Shown: in pieces, positions 10,446-19,419 of the stretch
Position numbering within the stretch: position 1 is the stretch's first letter
Layout of the letters: every line of letters starts with the position of its first letter
Assembly (NCBI RefSeq): GCF_006569185.2
Contig: NZ_VIGC02000013.1
Location: 116,514-180,513, forward strand
Length of the DNA stretch: 64,000 nucleotides
Origin: Litorilinea aerophila
GTDB taxonomy: Bacteria > Chloroflexota > Anaerolineae > Caldilineales > Caldilineaceae
Direction: 5' to 3'
The notes under the pieces: generated by a model
Seen by the model: only the letters and a program-made list of their open reading frames with translations
What the model was told of the DNA's origin: nothing
Databases searched by the model: none
Position numbers and translations under genes: made by a program

Positions 10446-11237
10446 ATGTGGCCGTTGAGACTGCCGCCCCTGCCGGAGCCCTGGGCCTACTTCACCGACT
10501 GGCGGGACCTGCTCCTGGCTGCCGTGGGCGCGGTGGTGGTGACCCTTCTGATCATCTGGTGGCGCCAGCAGACCCGCCACTGGTTTCGGGTCTGTGCGGC
10601 CACATTCCTGGCCGGCTTGCTGATGTGTATCAGCAGCTTCTATCTTTTCGTGGTGCCGCCGTACTTTGCCAGCTGTCCCCAGGGCTGCCCCGGCTGGCGG
10701 GGCTATCCGCTGCCCATCGCCCGCATCGGGCTGGATGGCGTCAGCCGGGTGGCGCCGGTGGACTTCGCCATGAACCTGTTCATGCTCTGGCTGCTCTGGC
10801 TGGGCGCCAGCCTGATCTGGACCCTGTTGGGCATGGGTTTCCAGTGGTGGCGGCGTACTACCCGGGCGCGACTCTTCTTCGTGCTGGTGGTGGCCATCCT
10901 GCCCTGGGCGCTCATGCCCCGCCTCCTGGAGCCGCCCCAGCCCCGAGCTACCGGTGAGGACTTGCGGCTGGCGGTCAACGCCCGCCGGGCCGCGGAGTTC
11001 ACCTATCGCATCACCGGCCTGTGGGTGCAGCGGCTGGCGCTGGAGGACATCCGCACCGCTGCCCCAGCCCAGGATGCGCCGGCCACCTTCAGCCAGAGCG
11101 AGGTCAAGCAGGTCTGCCTGCGGGGGTATACTTACTTTTACATCCCCTGGCGTCGCTATCGCATCACCCTGGACCCCAGCGGCGTGACCGCACTCAGCCT
11201 GACCCAGGTCCCCCTGGATGGCTCCTGCTGGCGGTAG
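10446..11237 (+). CDS. Multi-pass membrane protein of unknown function
   Basis: 263 residues with about four hydrophobic segments, near residues 22-40 (LLLAAVGAVVVTLLIIW), 50-72 (ATFLAGLLMCISSFYLFVV), 107-135 (NLFMLWLLWLGASLIWTLLGMGF) and 143-160 (FFVLVVAILPWALMP). A soluble C-terminal part of about 90 residues contains several aromatic residues and two cysteines. The ATG lies three bases after the stop of the large surface protein, so the two are very likely translated together. I recognise no family. Confidence 0.7.
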   Translation: MWPLRLPPLPEPWAYFTDWRDLLLAAVGAVVVTLLIIWWRQQTRHWFRVCAATFLAGLLMCISSFYLFVVPPYFASCPQGCPGWRGYPLPIARIGLDGVSRVAPVDFAMNLFMLWLLWLGASLIWTLLGMGFQWWRRTTRARLFFVLVVAILPWALMPRLLEPPQPRATGEDLRLAVNARRAAEFTYRITGLWVQRLALEDIRTAAPAQDAPATFSQSEVKQVCLRGYTYFYIPWRRYRITLDPSGVTALSLTQVPLDGSCWR

Positions 11238-11492
11238 GAAGCCAGGGGAGAGCCACAAATTTCACAGTCCAGCCATCTGTGACTCCACTGCAGAAACCAC
11301 CGATGAACACAGATCCAGCAGTTCACGATTTCGACGCGGAGTCGGCACCTCAGATGCCGACCCAGGCGAGACAGCGCCGTATCTGAGGATGCTCACTCCA
11401 CAAATGGGCAACAATCGTGAAGTACTGAGATTTTCCAGAGCAAGCATCCCTGCCATCCGCGAAATCTGTGGTATCCGTGGAGCGTCGGAGCT
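11238..11492. repeat. Intergenic stretch resembling a dispersed repeat
   Basis: No supported gene. It contains 'tgactccactgcagaaacc' near 11280 and 'gaaatctgtggtatccgtgg' near 11460, phrases of a dispersed intergenic repeat type. The first resembles the terminal arm of the element at 23401-23542. No clear terminator for the converging genes was found. Confidence 0.4.
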
Positions 11493-12770
11493 TCAGCTAC
11501 CCTGGTAGAGTGCGGTCTGGGGAAAGAAGGCGTACCAGGCAAACCAGAAGTGGTCAAAGGCCAGGATGCGCTCCAGCCGCTGGCCGGCCAGGGGGCCTGC
11601 CACCGCCTCGCCCAGGATGTTCCAGGTGCTGCCGGTTTCCTGGTCGCTGAAAGTGCCATCGGCGTTGCGCACGAAGGTGAGCTCCTGGCCGTCCACCCGG
11701 CGGTCGAAGACGCCCACGCTACCCACATCCTTGCCTTCGCTGATCTGGCGGGTGTCCAGGGCGCTGGCCGTGCCTGGCTTATGGAAGACCACCACGGGCA
11801 CGTCGCCCAGCCGGTCGTTGATGACTCCCAACTCGGCCACCGTGGAGAAGGGATAGGCCATCACCACGTCGCCCAGTTGAATGCCCACCACCCGCTCAGT
11901 GGCCGGCAGGCGGGTATCCAGCTCTCCTCGGAAGAGGAAGGGCTGGCCCGCGGTGCTGTCGTACTGGGTATAGGGGTTGGCGCCGTAGGTGCGGGGCATG
12001 GCCGGGCGGGCCAGGACTTCGCCGTTGGGGTAGCGGGCCGTGAAATCGCCGAAGCTGATCACCTGGCTGGCCCGGAAGGTCAACTGCTCGCCCGCGTAGC
12101 GTCCCACGATGCCCTGGCCGATGAACTGTTGCCACCAGGTCTCCGTCTGCCGGTCGTACATGATGAGGTCGCTGTTACGCAGCAGGCCCGTGGTGCCGAA
12201 GTCCAACACCTGGCCGTCGAAGGTACGCTCGAAGACGATGCTGGCATTGCACAGGGGGCAGAAGGTGACAGCCACAGGCAGATCCCCCACCGTGTCGTTG
12301 ACGATCTCATGCCATATGAGGATGGCCAGGGGATAGGCCCGGGCATGGCCGTCGTGCTCGAAGAGGATCACCGGGTCCCGGTCCGAGAGCCACTCTCGGG
12401 CGCTCTCCGGGCTTTCGAAGGTGGGCTCGTCGATGGCTGGGATGCCGTCCTTGGGAGGGCCGCCGGAGATGATCTCCTCCCATGGCACGGTGCGGCGGGA
12501 GAAATCCGTACGCCAGTAGGAGCTGTTCAACCGGGCCGGAGGGCTTTCCGGTGGCAACAGCGCGATACCCTGAGGCGCTTTGGCCACCTCGCCCGGGGCG
12601 GGTGCGTTGTCCACAGCCCCGGAGTCGGCGGCCTCAGGGGCTGTGCCAGCGCCAGACGAGGCCGCCGGAGAGGTGGTTCCAGGCTCGCCGGGGTTGACAC
12701 AGGCACCCAGGCTCCAAAGACTCAGGGCCACCAGAACGATTACGGTCAGGGACCAGGCCGTCCAACGCAT
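11493..12770 (-). CDS. DUF3179 domain-containing lipoprotein
   Basis: 425 residues from the start chosen here. ATG at 12770 is preceded by AGGAGGTG and opens a lipoprotein signal (MRWTAWSLTVIVLVALSLWSLGAC, lipobox LGAC). The longer frame to 12899 runs through an intergenic repeat and is rejected. The mature protein has a Pro/Ala-rich spacer, then the DUF3179 domain with HARAYPLAILIWHEIVND, a conserved CPLCNASIVF pair of cysteines and ETWWQQFIGQGIVG. DUF3179 has no established biochemical role. The CxxC motif could bind a metal or be redox-active, and that is inference. Probably anchored on the outer face of the membrane. Confidence 0.88.
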   Translation of the reverse strand: MRWTAWSLTVIVLVALSLWSLGACVNPGEPGTTSPAASSGAGTAPEAADSGAVDNAPAPGEVAKAPQGIALLPPESPPARLNSSYWRTDFSRRTVPWEEIISGGPPKDGIPAIDEPTFESPESAREWLSDRDPVILFEHDGHARAYPLAILIWHEIVNDTVGDLPVAVTFCPLCNASIVFERTFDGQVLDFGTTGLLRNSDLIMYDRQTETWWQQFIGQGIVGRYAGEQLTFRASQVISFGDFTARYPNGEVLARPAMPRTYGANPYTQYDSTAGQPFLFRGELDTRLPATERVVGIQLGDVVMAYPFSTVAELGVINDRLGDVPVVVFHKPGTASALDTRQISEGKDVGSVGVFDRRVDGQELTFVRNADGTFSDQETGSTWNILGEAVAGPLAGQRLERILAFDHFWFAWYAFFPQTALYQGS

Positions 12771-12807
12771 CTTTGCACCTCCTGGAAACATGGGGAACTG
12801 GTAACTG

Positions 12808-12854
12808 TTCATCCCCCATCCCCCTTCCCCCGCTAGGGGGGAGGGGGTGAATGG
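12808..12854. repeat. C-rich/G-rich dispersed hairpin repeat, copy 2
   Basis: Shorter relative of the tract at 1911-1981, with tgttcatcccc at one end and gggggtgaatgg at the other and a C/G-rich stem between. It lies between the divergent DUF3179 and lyase genes. Confidence 0.55.
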
Positions 12855-13000
12855 CTGCGGGAACTCTTTGTCGTGCGGGGGGCGCTGCGGTCGGATCATC
12901 GCCCCACTTCGTGGTCACTGTGTCACAATCCCGGCGGGATGACTGTAGGTGGCCCTACGTCCAATCGTCAGATTGTTTGTTCCTTCCTCGGAGGCAACCC

Positions 13001-13918
13001 ATGAATACCCATCCCATCTGGCGTGTGTTGCTCTTTATCCCGGGCGACAGCGAGCGCAAAATGGCCAAAGGCGCCACCCTGGACGTGGACGCCGTGATCC
13101 TGGACCTGGAAGACAGCGTCGCACCGGCCAACAAGGTCAGCGCCCGGGAGCTGGTGCGCCACAGCCTGGTCTCCGGCCTCTTCCCCACCGGTCGGATGGC
13201 CCGGCTGGTCCGGGTGAATACGATCCACAGCGCGCGGGTGGCTCCCCCCGATGAGCTGGCTGTGCAGGCACGGGACATCGCCGCCACCATCCAGGGCCGG
13301 CCGGACGGATACGTGTTGCCCAAGGTGGAGTCTGCCCAGGATGTGGAACGCTTCGCCCGCCTGCTCCTGGGGCATGAGCAGTCCCTGGGCATGGAGATAG
13401 GCCGCACCAAAATCCTGGCCCTGATCGAGACGGCCCGGGGCGTGGTCAACGTGCGGGAAATCGCCGCTGCGGCGCCGGGGCGGCTGGCCGGGCTCATCTT
13501 CGGCGCGGAAGATCTGGCCGCAGACGTGGGCAGCGACCGCACGGCCGACGGGCCAGAGCTGGGCTACGCGCGGGGAGCCGTCGTCCTCCATGCCGCAGCC
13601 TTTGGGCTTCAGGCCATCGATACCCCCTACACCGACCTGACGAACCTGAACGGCCTGCATGCAGAGGCCCGGGCCGCCAGACGAATGGGCTTCACCGGCA
13701 AGCTGGCCATCCACCCTGCCCAGATCTCCCCCATCCGCCAGGCCTTCGCCCCCACCGACGAGGAGATCGCCGCCGCCCAACGGCTGCTGGACGCCTATCA
13801 CGCCCATGCCGCCCAGGGCGCCGGCGTCTTCGTCCACGAAGGGAAGATGGTGGACCGGCCCATGATCCGGGCCGCGGAGCGGATCCTGGCCGACGCGCGG
13901 GCAGCCAGAAAGCTCTAG
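13001..13918 (+). CDS. HpcH/HpaI aldolase / citrate lyase beta subunit-like protein (CoA-ester lyase)
   Basis: 305 residues from ATG 13001, which has GGAGG seven bases upstream. The longer frame to 12851 enters the intergenic repeat. It is a TIM-barrel lyase of the CitE/malyl-CoA lyase family. These cleave or form C-C bonds in CoA esters such as citramalyl-CoA, malyl-CoA or methylmalyl-CoA, using a divalent metal. Seen motifs are RRVLLFIPGDSERKM-type start (WRVLLFIPGDSERKMAK), DAVILDLEDSV, LVRVNT, YVLPKVES, LALIETARGV, IFGAEDLAADVG and FTGKLAIHPAQI. All expected acidic metal ligands are present. The exact substrate is open. The neighbouring acyl-CoA carboxylase genes, on the opposite strand, suggest a role in acyl-CoA metabolism. 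Confidence 0.88.
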   Translation: MNTHPIWRVLLFIPGDSERKMAKGATLDVDAVILDLEDSVAPANKVSARELVRHSLVSGLFPTGRMARLVRVNTIHSARVAPPDELAVQARDIAATIQGRPDGYVLPKVESAQDVERFARLLLGHEQSLGMEIGRTKILALIETARGVVNVREIAAAAPGRLAGLIFGAEDLAADVGSDRTADGPELGYARGAVVLHAAAFGLQAIDTPYTDLTNLNGLHAEARAARRMGFTGKLAIHPAQISPIRQAFAPTDEEIAAAQRLLDAYHAHAAQGAGVFVHEGKMVDRPMIRAAERILADARAARKL

Positions 13919-13920
13919 GG

Positions 13921-14514
13921 TCACGCCGGCCCGGGCGGTTCAGACGCGGGTTCCACTTCCACCAGCCGCTGGCCTCGCTCCACTGCTTCCCCCGGCTGCA
14001 CCCACACCCGGGCCACTCGACCCGAAATCCCCGCTGTCAGGCGGGTGGTCATCTTCATGGCTTCCAGCACCAGCAGCGGCTGACCAGCCTGGACCCGCTC
14101 CCCCTCTTGCACCACTACCTGGCGTACCTGGCCCGGCATGGGCGCCTCCACCACCCCCCGGCCGCTCCCCGGCGCCCCGGCCGGTCTGGCGACCGCGGGA
14201 TCTTGGAGGGCCTGGCCCTGGGGGTCTGCCAGCCGGGTCAGCTCGTAGTGGTGGACCGCCGGCGCCGCGCCCGGCTCTGGACGACCGAGCAGCGCCACGA
14301 AGCGGCGTCGCCCACCCGGATTGCCCCCGGCTTCCCGGGCGGTCGAGGCTTCGAAGGGTTGGCCGTCCACGGTGAAGCGGAGTTCCCCGGCAGAGCGGGA
14401 GAGGAGCTCCACCCGGAAGGTCTCCGAGCCTACGTGGGCCAGCCAGGTACCATTCCCCTGGGGCTCCAGGCGGACGGTGTAGATCTGATCGCCCAGTTGA
14501 TAGGAAACGCTCAC
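13921..14514 (-). CDS. Biotin carboxyl carrier protein (acyl-CoA carboxylase biotinyl subunit)
   Basis: 197 residues. The start is a GTG at 14514 whose last two bases are shared with the stop of the upstream carboxylase (GTGA), a classic sign of coupled translation. The N-terminal 100 residues form a beta-rich segment (VSYQLGDQIYTVRLEPQGNGTWLAHVG) like the linker found in fused acyl-CoA carboxylase alpha chains. The C-terminal 75 residues are a biotinyl/lipoyl domain with VEAPMPGQV and the biotinylation motif LEAMKM. The carrier swings biotin between the carboxylase and carboxyltransferase encoded just upstream. Confidence 0.9.
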   Translation of the reverse strand: MSVSYQLGDQIYTVRLEPQGNGTWLAHVGSETFRVELLSRSAGELRFTVDGQPFEASTAREAGGNPGGRRRFVALLGRPEPGAAPAVHHYELTRLADPQGQALQDPAVARPAGAPGSGRGVVEAPMPGQVRQVVVQEGERVQAGQPLLVLEAMKMTTRLTAGISGRVARVWVQPGEAVERGQRLVEVEPASEPPGPA

Positions 14515-16061
14515 CCTGCTGTTCCTCTCGTTGTTCCTCTCGCTGTTGCTCCGGGTGGCCAGAAGCCTCCGCCCAGGCGAAAGCCGTCCGGCCGCGCCCA
14601 CGGATCTGGCATCGCCTGGCGCCCAGAATCGGTGACCCAGTCCATGTCGGCGTCGCTGCTTTCCTCGGCCAGGGCCGCCGCGATCAGGGCCGCCACGTCC
14701 AGCCTGTGGCTGCCGGGCTGCCATCCCGCCATCTCCCGGCTCACAAACGCGGTGGTGGCTGCGCCGGCCTGAAAGGTGGGGTGGGCCACCACCGCGCGCA
14801 GGAACGCCAGGTTGGTGGTCAGGCCCAGGAGGGTGTACCGGCCCAGGGCCCAGAGCATGCGACGTCGGGCTAGCTCCCGGTCTTCCGCCCAGACGATCAG
14901 CTTGGCCAGCAGGGGATCGTAGTGGGCAGTTACCTCGTCGCCGGCAGCCACCCCCGAGTCCACCCGCACGCCGGGCCCCGATGGCTCCACCAGTCGATGA
15001 ATTCGCCCCGTCACCGGGAGGAAGCCCCGGGCCGGATCTTCCGCATACAGCCGACACTCCATGGCATGGCCCCGGGGGCGCACCTGGTCCTGGGCCACGG
15101 GGAGGGGCTGGCCCGCGGCGATGGCGATCTGGGCGCGCACCAGGTCCACGCCGGTGATCAGCTCGGTGACCGGGTGCTCCACCTGGAGTCGGGTGTTCAT
15201 CTCCAGGAAGTAGAACCGCCGATCCTGATCCAGCAGGAACTCCACCGTGCCCGCGTTCACGTAGCCCACAGCCCGGGCCGCCGTCACCGCCGCCCGGCCC
15301 AGGGCTTCCCGCAGGGGCGGATCCAGGGCCGGGGAAGGGGCCTCCTCCACGATTTTCTGGTGCCGGCGCTGAACGGAACAGTCTCGTTCAAAGAGGTGGA
15401 TCACGTTGCCGTGATGGTCGGCCAGGATCTGGACTTCCACGTGGCGGCCCTGGGCGATGTATTTTTCCAGGAACACGGTGGGGTCGCCGAAGGCCTGTTG
15501 CGCGGCCTGGCGGGCGGTGGCCAGGGCTTCGGGCAGCGCGGCCGGCTCCTCCACCACCTGGAGGCCGATGCCGCCGCCGCCCCCCGCGGCCTTGACCATG
15601 ACCGGGTAGCCCATCCGTTGCGCAGCCCGGGCGAAATCCTCATCGGATGTCCCCCCGGCGTAGCCGGGGACCACGGGCACGCCCGCCTCCTGCATCAGGG
15701 CGCGGGCCTGGGTTTTGACGCCCATCTGCGCGATGGCCTGGGGCGGCGGCCCGATGAAGGTCAGCCCCGCATCCTGGACCATCTGGGCGAAGGAGGCGGA
15801 TTCGGCCAGGAATCCGTAGCCCGGGTGGATGGCATCGCAGCCGGTCTCCAGGGCTGCTTCCACCAGCCGCTCTCCCCGCAGGTAGGAGTCCGTCGGGGCG
15901 GGCGGCCCAATGCAGACGGCTTCGTGGGCCAGCCGTACGTGGAGGGCCTGGGCATCCGCCTGGGAATAGACCGCCACCGCGGGGATGGCCAGCTCCTGGC
16001 AGGCCCGCAGGATGCGCACCGCAATCTCGCCCCGGTTGGCGATCAGGATTTTGCGGAACAT
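14511..16061 (-). CDS. Biotin carboxylase subunit of acyl-CoA carboxylase
   Basis: 516 residues of ATP-grasp biotin carboxylase, which charges biotin with bicarbonate at the cost of ATP. Typical blocks are MFRKILIANRGEIAVRILRACQE at the start, GYGFLAESASFAQ, the ATP-binding loop MVKAAGGGGGIGL, FLEKYIAQGRHVEVQILAD, ERDCSVQRRHQKIVEEAPSP, FLEMNTRLQVEHPVTE and a C-terminal small domain. It sits between the carboxyltransferase gene (38-base gap upstream) and the biotin carrier (4-base overlap downstream), so the three form one enzyme. The gene arrangement fits a methylcrotonyl-CoA or related acyl-CoA carboxylase. The substrate is set by the carboxyltransferase. Confidence 0.95.
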   Translation of the reverse strand: MFRKILIANRGEIAVRILRACQELAIPAVAVYSQADAQALHVRLAHEAVCIGPPAPTDSYLRGERLVEAALETGCDAIHPGYGFLAESASFAQMVQDAGLTFIGPPPQAIAQMGVKTQARALMQEAGVPVVPGYAGGTSDEDFARAAQRMGYPVMVKAAGGGGGIGLQVVEEPAALPEALATARQAAQQAFGDPTVFLEKYIAQGRHVEVQILADHHGNVIHLFERDCSVQRRHQKIVEEAPSPALDPPLREALGRAAVTAARAVGYVNAGTVEFLLDQDRRFYFLEMNTRLQVEHPVTELITGVDLVRAQIAIAAGQPLPVAQDQVRPRGHAMECRLYAEDPARGFLPVTGRIHRLVEPSGPGVRVDSGVAAGDEVTAHYDPLLAKLIVWAEDRELARRRMLWALGRYTLLGLTTNLAFLRAVVAHPTFQAGAATTAFVSREMAGWQPGSHRLDVAALIAAALAEESSDADMDWVTDSGRQAMPDPWARPDGFRLGGGFWPPGATARGTTRGTAG

Positions 16062-16100
16062 GGCTTTTCTCCGTGGCCTGTGAAGGAACCCCTGTCCGAC

Positions 16101-17735
16101 CTACATGCGGAAGACGCCGTAACGGCTCTCGTCCACGGGGACGCCTGTGCAGATGGCCAGGGCCAGCCCCAGCACCCGTCGGGTCTGGAGGGGGCTGATG
16201 ATGCCGTCGTCCCACAGCCGGGCGGTGGCGTAGTAGGGGTTGCCTTCCCGTTCGTACTTTTCCAGGATGGGCGCCTTGAAGGCGGCCAGTTCCTGGTCGT
16301 CCATGGGCGGTTTCCCTTGCCGGGCCAACTGATCTTGCTTGATGGTGGCCAGCACGTTGGCGGCCTGCTCGCCGCCCATGACGCTGATGCGGCTGTTGGG
16401 CCACGTCCAGAGGAAGCGGGGCCCGTACGCCCGGCCGCACATGGCATAGTTCCCTGCGCCAAAGCTGCCGCCGATGATGACTGTCAGCTTGGGGACCCGG
16501 GCATTGGCCACCGCCTGGACCATCTTGGCGCCGTCTTTGGCAATGCCGCCCGCCTCGTATTCCCGGCCTACCATGAAGCCGGTGATGTTCTGCAGGAAGA
16601 GCAGGGGAACCCGACGTTGGGCGCAGAGCTGGATGAAATGGGTGCCCTTGAGGGCGCTCTCGCTGAAGAGGATGCCGTTGTTGGCCACGATCCCCACCAG
16701 GAAGCCCTCGATGCGGGCGAAGCCGGTGACCAGGGTCTGGCCGTAGTCGGCCTTGAATTCCCGGAAGCGGCTGCCGTCCACCAGCCGGGCGATGATCTCC
16801 CGCACGTCATAGAGCTCCCGGAAGGTCTGGGGTAGAATGCCCAGGATCTCCTCCGGTGGGTAGAGGGGCTCTTCCGGGGCAGCCAGGTCCAGGGGCGTGG
16901 GGGGCGGCTTGGGCAGGGTGGACACGATCTCCCGCACCAGTTGAAGTGCGTGGTCGTCGTCTCGGGCGAAGTGGTCGGCCACGCCGGAGATGTGGGTGTG
17001 GACGTAGGCGCCGCCCAGCTCCTCGGCCGAAACTTCCTCTCCGGTGGCCGCCTTGACCAGGGGCGGCCCCCCCAGGAAGATGCTCCCCGTCTTGTCCACG
17101 ATGATGGCTTCGTCGCTCATGGCGGGGATGTAGGCGCCGCCTGCGGTGCAGCTTCCCATCACGGCGGCGATCTGGGGGATGCCCGCAGCGCTCATGATGG
17201 CCTGGTTGTAGAAGATGCGGCCGAAGTCGTCCTGATCGGGGAAGACCTCATCCTGCATGGGAAGAAAGGCGCCGCCTGAATCCACCAGGTAGATGCAGGG
17301 CAACCGGTTTTCCAGGGCGATCTGTTGGGCGCGCAGATGTTTTTTGACGGTGATGGGGTAGTAGGTGCCGCCCTTGACCGTGGCATCGTTGGCGATGATC
17401 ATGCAAGGCCGGCCGGCAATGCGTCCGATGCCCGCCACCAGGCCGCCCGCCGGCACATAGTCCTCGTACAGCGCCCAGCCGGCCAGGGGCGCGATCTCCA
17501 GGAAGGGGGAATGGGCGTCCAGCAGCCGGTCGATGCGGTCCCGCACCAGCAGCTTGCCCTGTTCCTGGTGACGCTGCCGGGCCCGTTGCCACTGGGTCGC
17601 GGCCGGTTCAGGGCCGCCACCGGTGCGTATCTGCTCCAGCCGGGTGTGGAGCTCTTCCAACAGGGCCCGGTGATGGCGGGCATTGGCCTGAAATTGGGGA
17701 TCGTGGGGATCCACGCGGGATGGGATGGGTTCCAT
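16101..17735 (-). CDS. Acyl-CoA carboxyltransferase subunit (methylcrotonyl-CoA carboxylase beta-like)
   Basis: 545 residues from ATG 17735. The open frame extends to 17909 but only through repeat DNA. The protein has the two crotonase-fold halves of a carboxyltransferase: [96 protein letters not shown], and in the second half [39 protein letters not shown] and [16 protein letters not shown]. The [13 protein letters not shown] and [15 protein letters not shown] stretches are characteristic of methylcrotonyl-CoA carboxylase beta chains. That would place it in leucine breakdown. A geranyl-CoA or other acyl-CoA carboxylase is less likely. Confidence 0.9.
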   Translation of the reverse strand: MEPIPSRVDPHDPQFQANARHHRALLEELHTRLEQIRTGGGPEPAATQWQRARQRHQEQGKLLVRDRIDRLLDAHSPFLEIAPLAGWALYEDYVPAGGLVAGIGRIAGRPCMIIANDATVKGGTYYPITVKKHLRAQQIALENRLPCIYLVDSGGAFLPMQDEVFPDQDDFGRIFYNQAIMSAAGIPQIAAVMGSCTAGGAYIPAMSDEAIIVDKTGSIFLGGPPLVKAATGEEVSAEELGGAYVHTHISGVADHFARDDDHALQLVREIVSTLPKPPPTPLDLAAPEEPLYPPEEILGILPQTFRELYDVREIIARLVDGSRFREFKADYGQTLVTGFARIEGFLVGIVANNGILFSESALKGTHFIQLCAQRRVPLLFLQNITGFMVGREYEAGGIAKDGAKMVQAVANARVPKLTVIIGGSFGAGNYAMCGRAYGPRFLWTWPNSRISVMGGEQAANVLATIKQDQLARQGKPPMDDQELAAFKAPILEKYEREGNPYYATARLWDDGIISPLQTRRVLGLALAICTGVPVDESRYGVFRM

Positions 17736-18222
17736 GGTGTGTGTTCTCGAGGGTTTCCTGGAATTCGTCTGCCCACACCTGCGAAAACCGGTGCCCTTCG
17801 TCTGCCTGGGTATGGCACCATCGGGCGGGCACGGGGGCCCGCCCCTACGCATCGACGCCGTCCCTTCATCTGCCTGGGGCTGGCGACACCGTGCGGTTAG
17901 AAACCGCACCTACGGCACGGGGTGCCATCCCCCCCAGTTGGGCCACGGGTTCCGTAGGGCGGGTCTCCGGCCCGCCGAACGTGGCCGGATCTGCGGGAGA
18001 TAGGCACCATCGGGCGGGCACGGGGGCCCGCCCCTACGCATCCGTCGCTGTCCCTTCATCTGCCTGGGCTGGCGACACCGTGCGGCCGGAGACCGCACCT
18101 ACGGCACGGGGTGCCATCCACCCCAGTTGGGCCACGGGTTCCGTAGGGCGGGTCTCCGGCCCGCCGAACGTGGCCGGATCTGCGGGAGACCGGCATCATC
18201 GGGCGGGCACGGGGGCCCGCCC
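17736..18222. repeat. Gene-free stretch of tandem and dispersed GC-rich repeats
   Basis: No gene. The hairpin 'gggcgggcacgggggcccgcc' family occurs three times (about 17821-17849, 18011-18039, 18200-18228). Between these copies lies a duplicated unit ('cccttcatctgcctggg', 'gacaccgtgcggt/cc', 'acggcacggggtgccatcc', 'cgtagggcgggtctccggcccgcc'), at about 17865-18003 and 18051-18195. The same families occur at 3.5-4.0 kb and 60.4 kb. The repeats separate the acyl-CoA dehydrogenase and carboxyltransferase genes. Confidence 0.75.
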
Positions 18223-19401
18223 CTACGGGGCAGGGTCGCCCCCACGCAGGCCTAGCTCATGCCGGGCGATGACCAGCCGCAGGATTTCGCTGGTGCCTTC
18301 GCCAATGGACATCAGGCGCTGGTCCCGGTAGAGGCGCTCCACCGGATACTCCCGGCTGTAGCCGTAAGCGCCGTGGATCTGGATGGCGTGGAAGCAGACC
18401 TTCTCCGCCACCTCCGAGGCCTTGAGCTTGGCGGCTGCGGCCAGCCGGGTGAAATCCTCCCCCTGATCCTTGAGCCAGGCCGCCTTCCAGACCAGCAGCC
18501 GGGCCGCCTCCAGCTCCACAGCGGCATCGGCCACCATCCACTGGATGGCCTCGAACTGGGCGATGGGCCGGCCGAAGGCGTGACGCTGGCGGGCATAGGC
18601 CAGGGCTGCCTCGTACGCGGCCTGGGCCAGGCCCAGGCTTAGCGCCCCGATGAGGATGCGGCCGCCGTCCAGGGTGGCCATGGCCTGGTGAAAGCCCCGA
18701 CCCCGCTCGCCCAGCAGGTGATCCGCCGGCACCCGCACATTGTCGAAGGTGACCATCTGGCTGCAGGAGCCGTGGAGCCCCATCTTGGCTTCGGGCTTGC
18801 CCAGGGTGACGCCTTCCCGCTCTGGCTCCACCAGGATCATGCTGAAGCTGTGGGTTGGCCGGGAGGGGGTGGCTTCCGTCTCTGTGCGGCAGAGGACGAT
18901 GATGACCGGGGCATGGCGGGCGTTGGTGATCCAGGCCTTCTGCCCGTTGATCACCCACCACTCATCCTCCAGGCGGGCTGTGGTACGGACGCTCCCGGCC
19001 AGGTCCGAGCCACCGGCCGGCTCCGTCAGGGCCAGCGCACCCAGGTAGTTGCCGCTGGTCAGTAGAGGCAGGAAGCGCTCCTTCTGGGCGGAGGTGCCCC
19101 ACCGTACCAGGGGCCCACAGCAGAGGCTGTTGTGGGCGGCCAGGGAAAGGCCAGTGGAGCCGCAGGCCCGGCCCACCTCTTCCATGGCCAGGGCCGCGCT
19201 GACCGTGTCCAGCCCCGCGCCGCCATACTCTTCGGGGACGCCCATGCCCGTCAGCCCCAGGGTCGGCATCTTTCGAATCGCCTCCCAACGCAGCTCGCCC
19301 GTGCGATCCACCTCCGCGGCGTAGGGCGCCAGCTCCCGCTGGCAGAAATCCCGCACCGCGGCCTGGTACATCCGCTGTTCGTCGCTGAGATGGAAATCCA
19401 T
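18223..19401 (-). CDS. Acyl-CoA dehydrogenase
   Basis: 392 residues, a full-length FAD-dependent acyl-CoA dehydrogenase that makes the alpha-beta double bond in an acyl-CoA and passes electrons to ETF. Blocks seen are MDFHLSDEQRMYQAAVRDFCQRELAP, GVPEEYGGAGLD, LALTEPAGGSDL, WWVINGQKAWITNA, GRPIAQFEAIQWMVAD, QIHGAYGYSREYPVERLYRD and GEGTSEILRLVIAR. The Glu in GEGTSE is the usual catalytic base position of short/medium-chain enzymes. Isovaleryl-CoA dehydrogenase has a different base, so this may act on another short or branched acyl-CoA. AGGAGG precedes the ATG. It starts 18 bases after the oxidoreductase stop, so the two are probably co-transcribed. Confidence 0.93.
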   Translation of the reverse strand: MDFHLSDEQRMYQAAVRDFCQRELAPYAAEVDRTGELRWEAIRKMPTLGLTGMGVPEEYGGAGLDTVSAALAMEEVGRACGSTGLSLAAHNSLCCGPLVRWGTSAQKERFLPLLTSGNYLGALALTEPAGGSDLAGSVRTTARLEDEWWVINGQKAWITNARHAPVIIVLCRTETEATPSRPTHSFSMILVEPEREGVTLGKPEAKMGLHGSCSQMVTFDNVRVPADHLLGERGRGFHQAMATLDGGRILIGALSLGLAQAAYEAALAYARQRHAFGRPIAQFEAIQWMVADAAVELEAARLLVWKAAWLKDQGEDFTRLAAAAKLKASEVAEKVCFHAIQIHGAYGYSREYPVERLYRDQRLMSIGEGTSEILRLVIARHELGLRGGDPAP

Positions 19402-19419
19402 GGTATGCCTCCTGGGAGG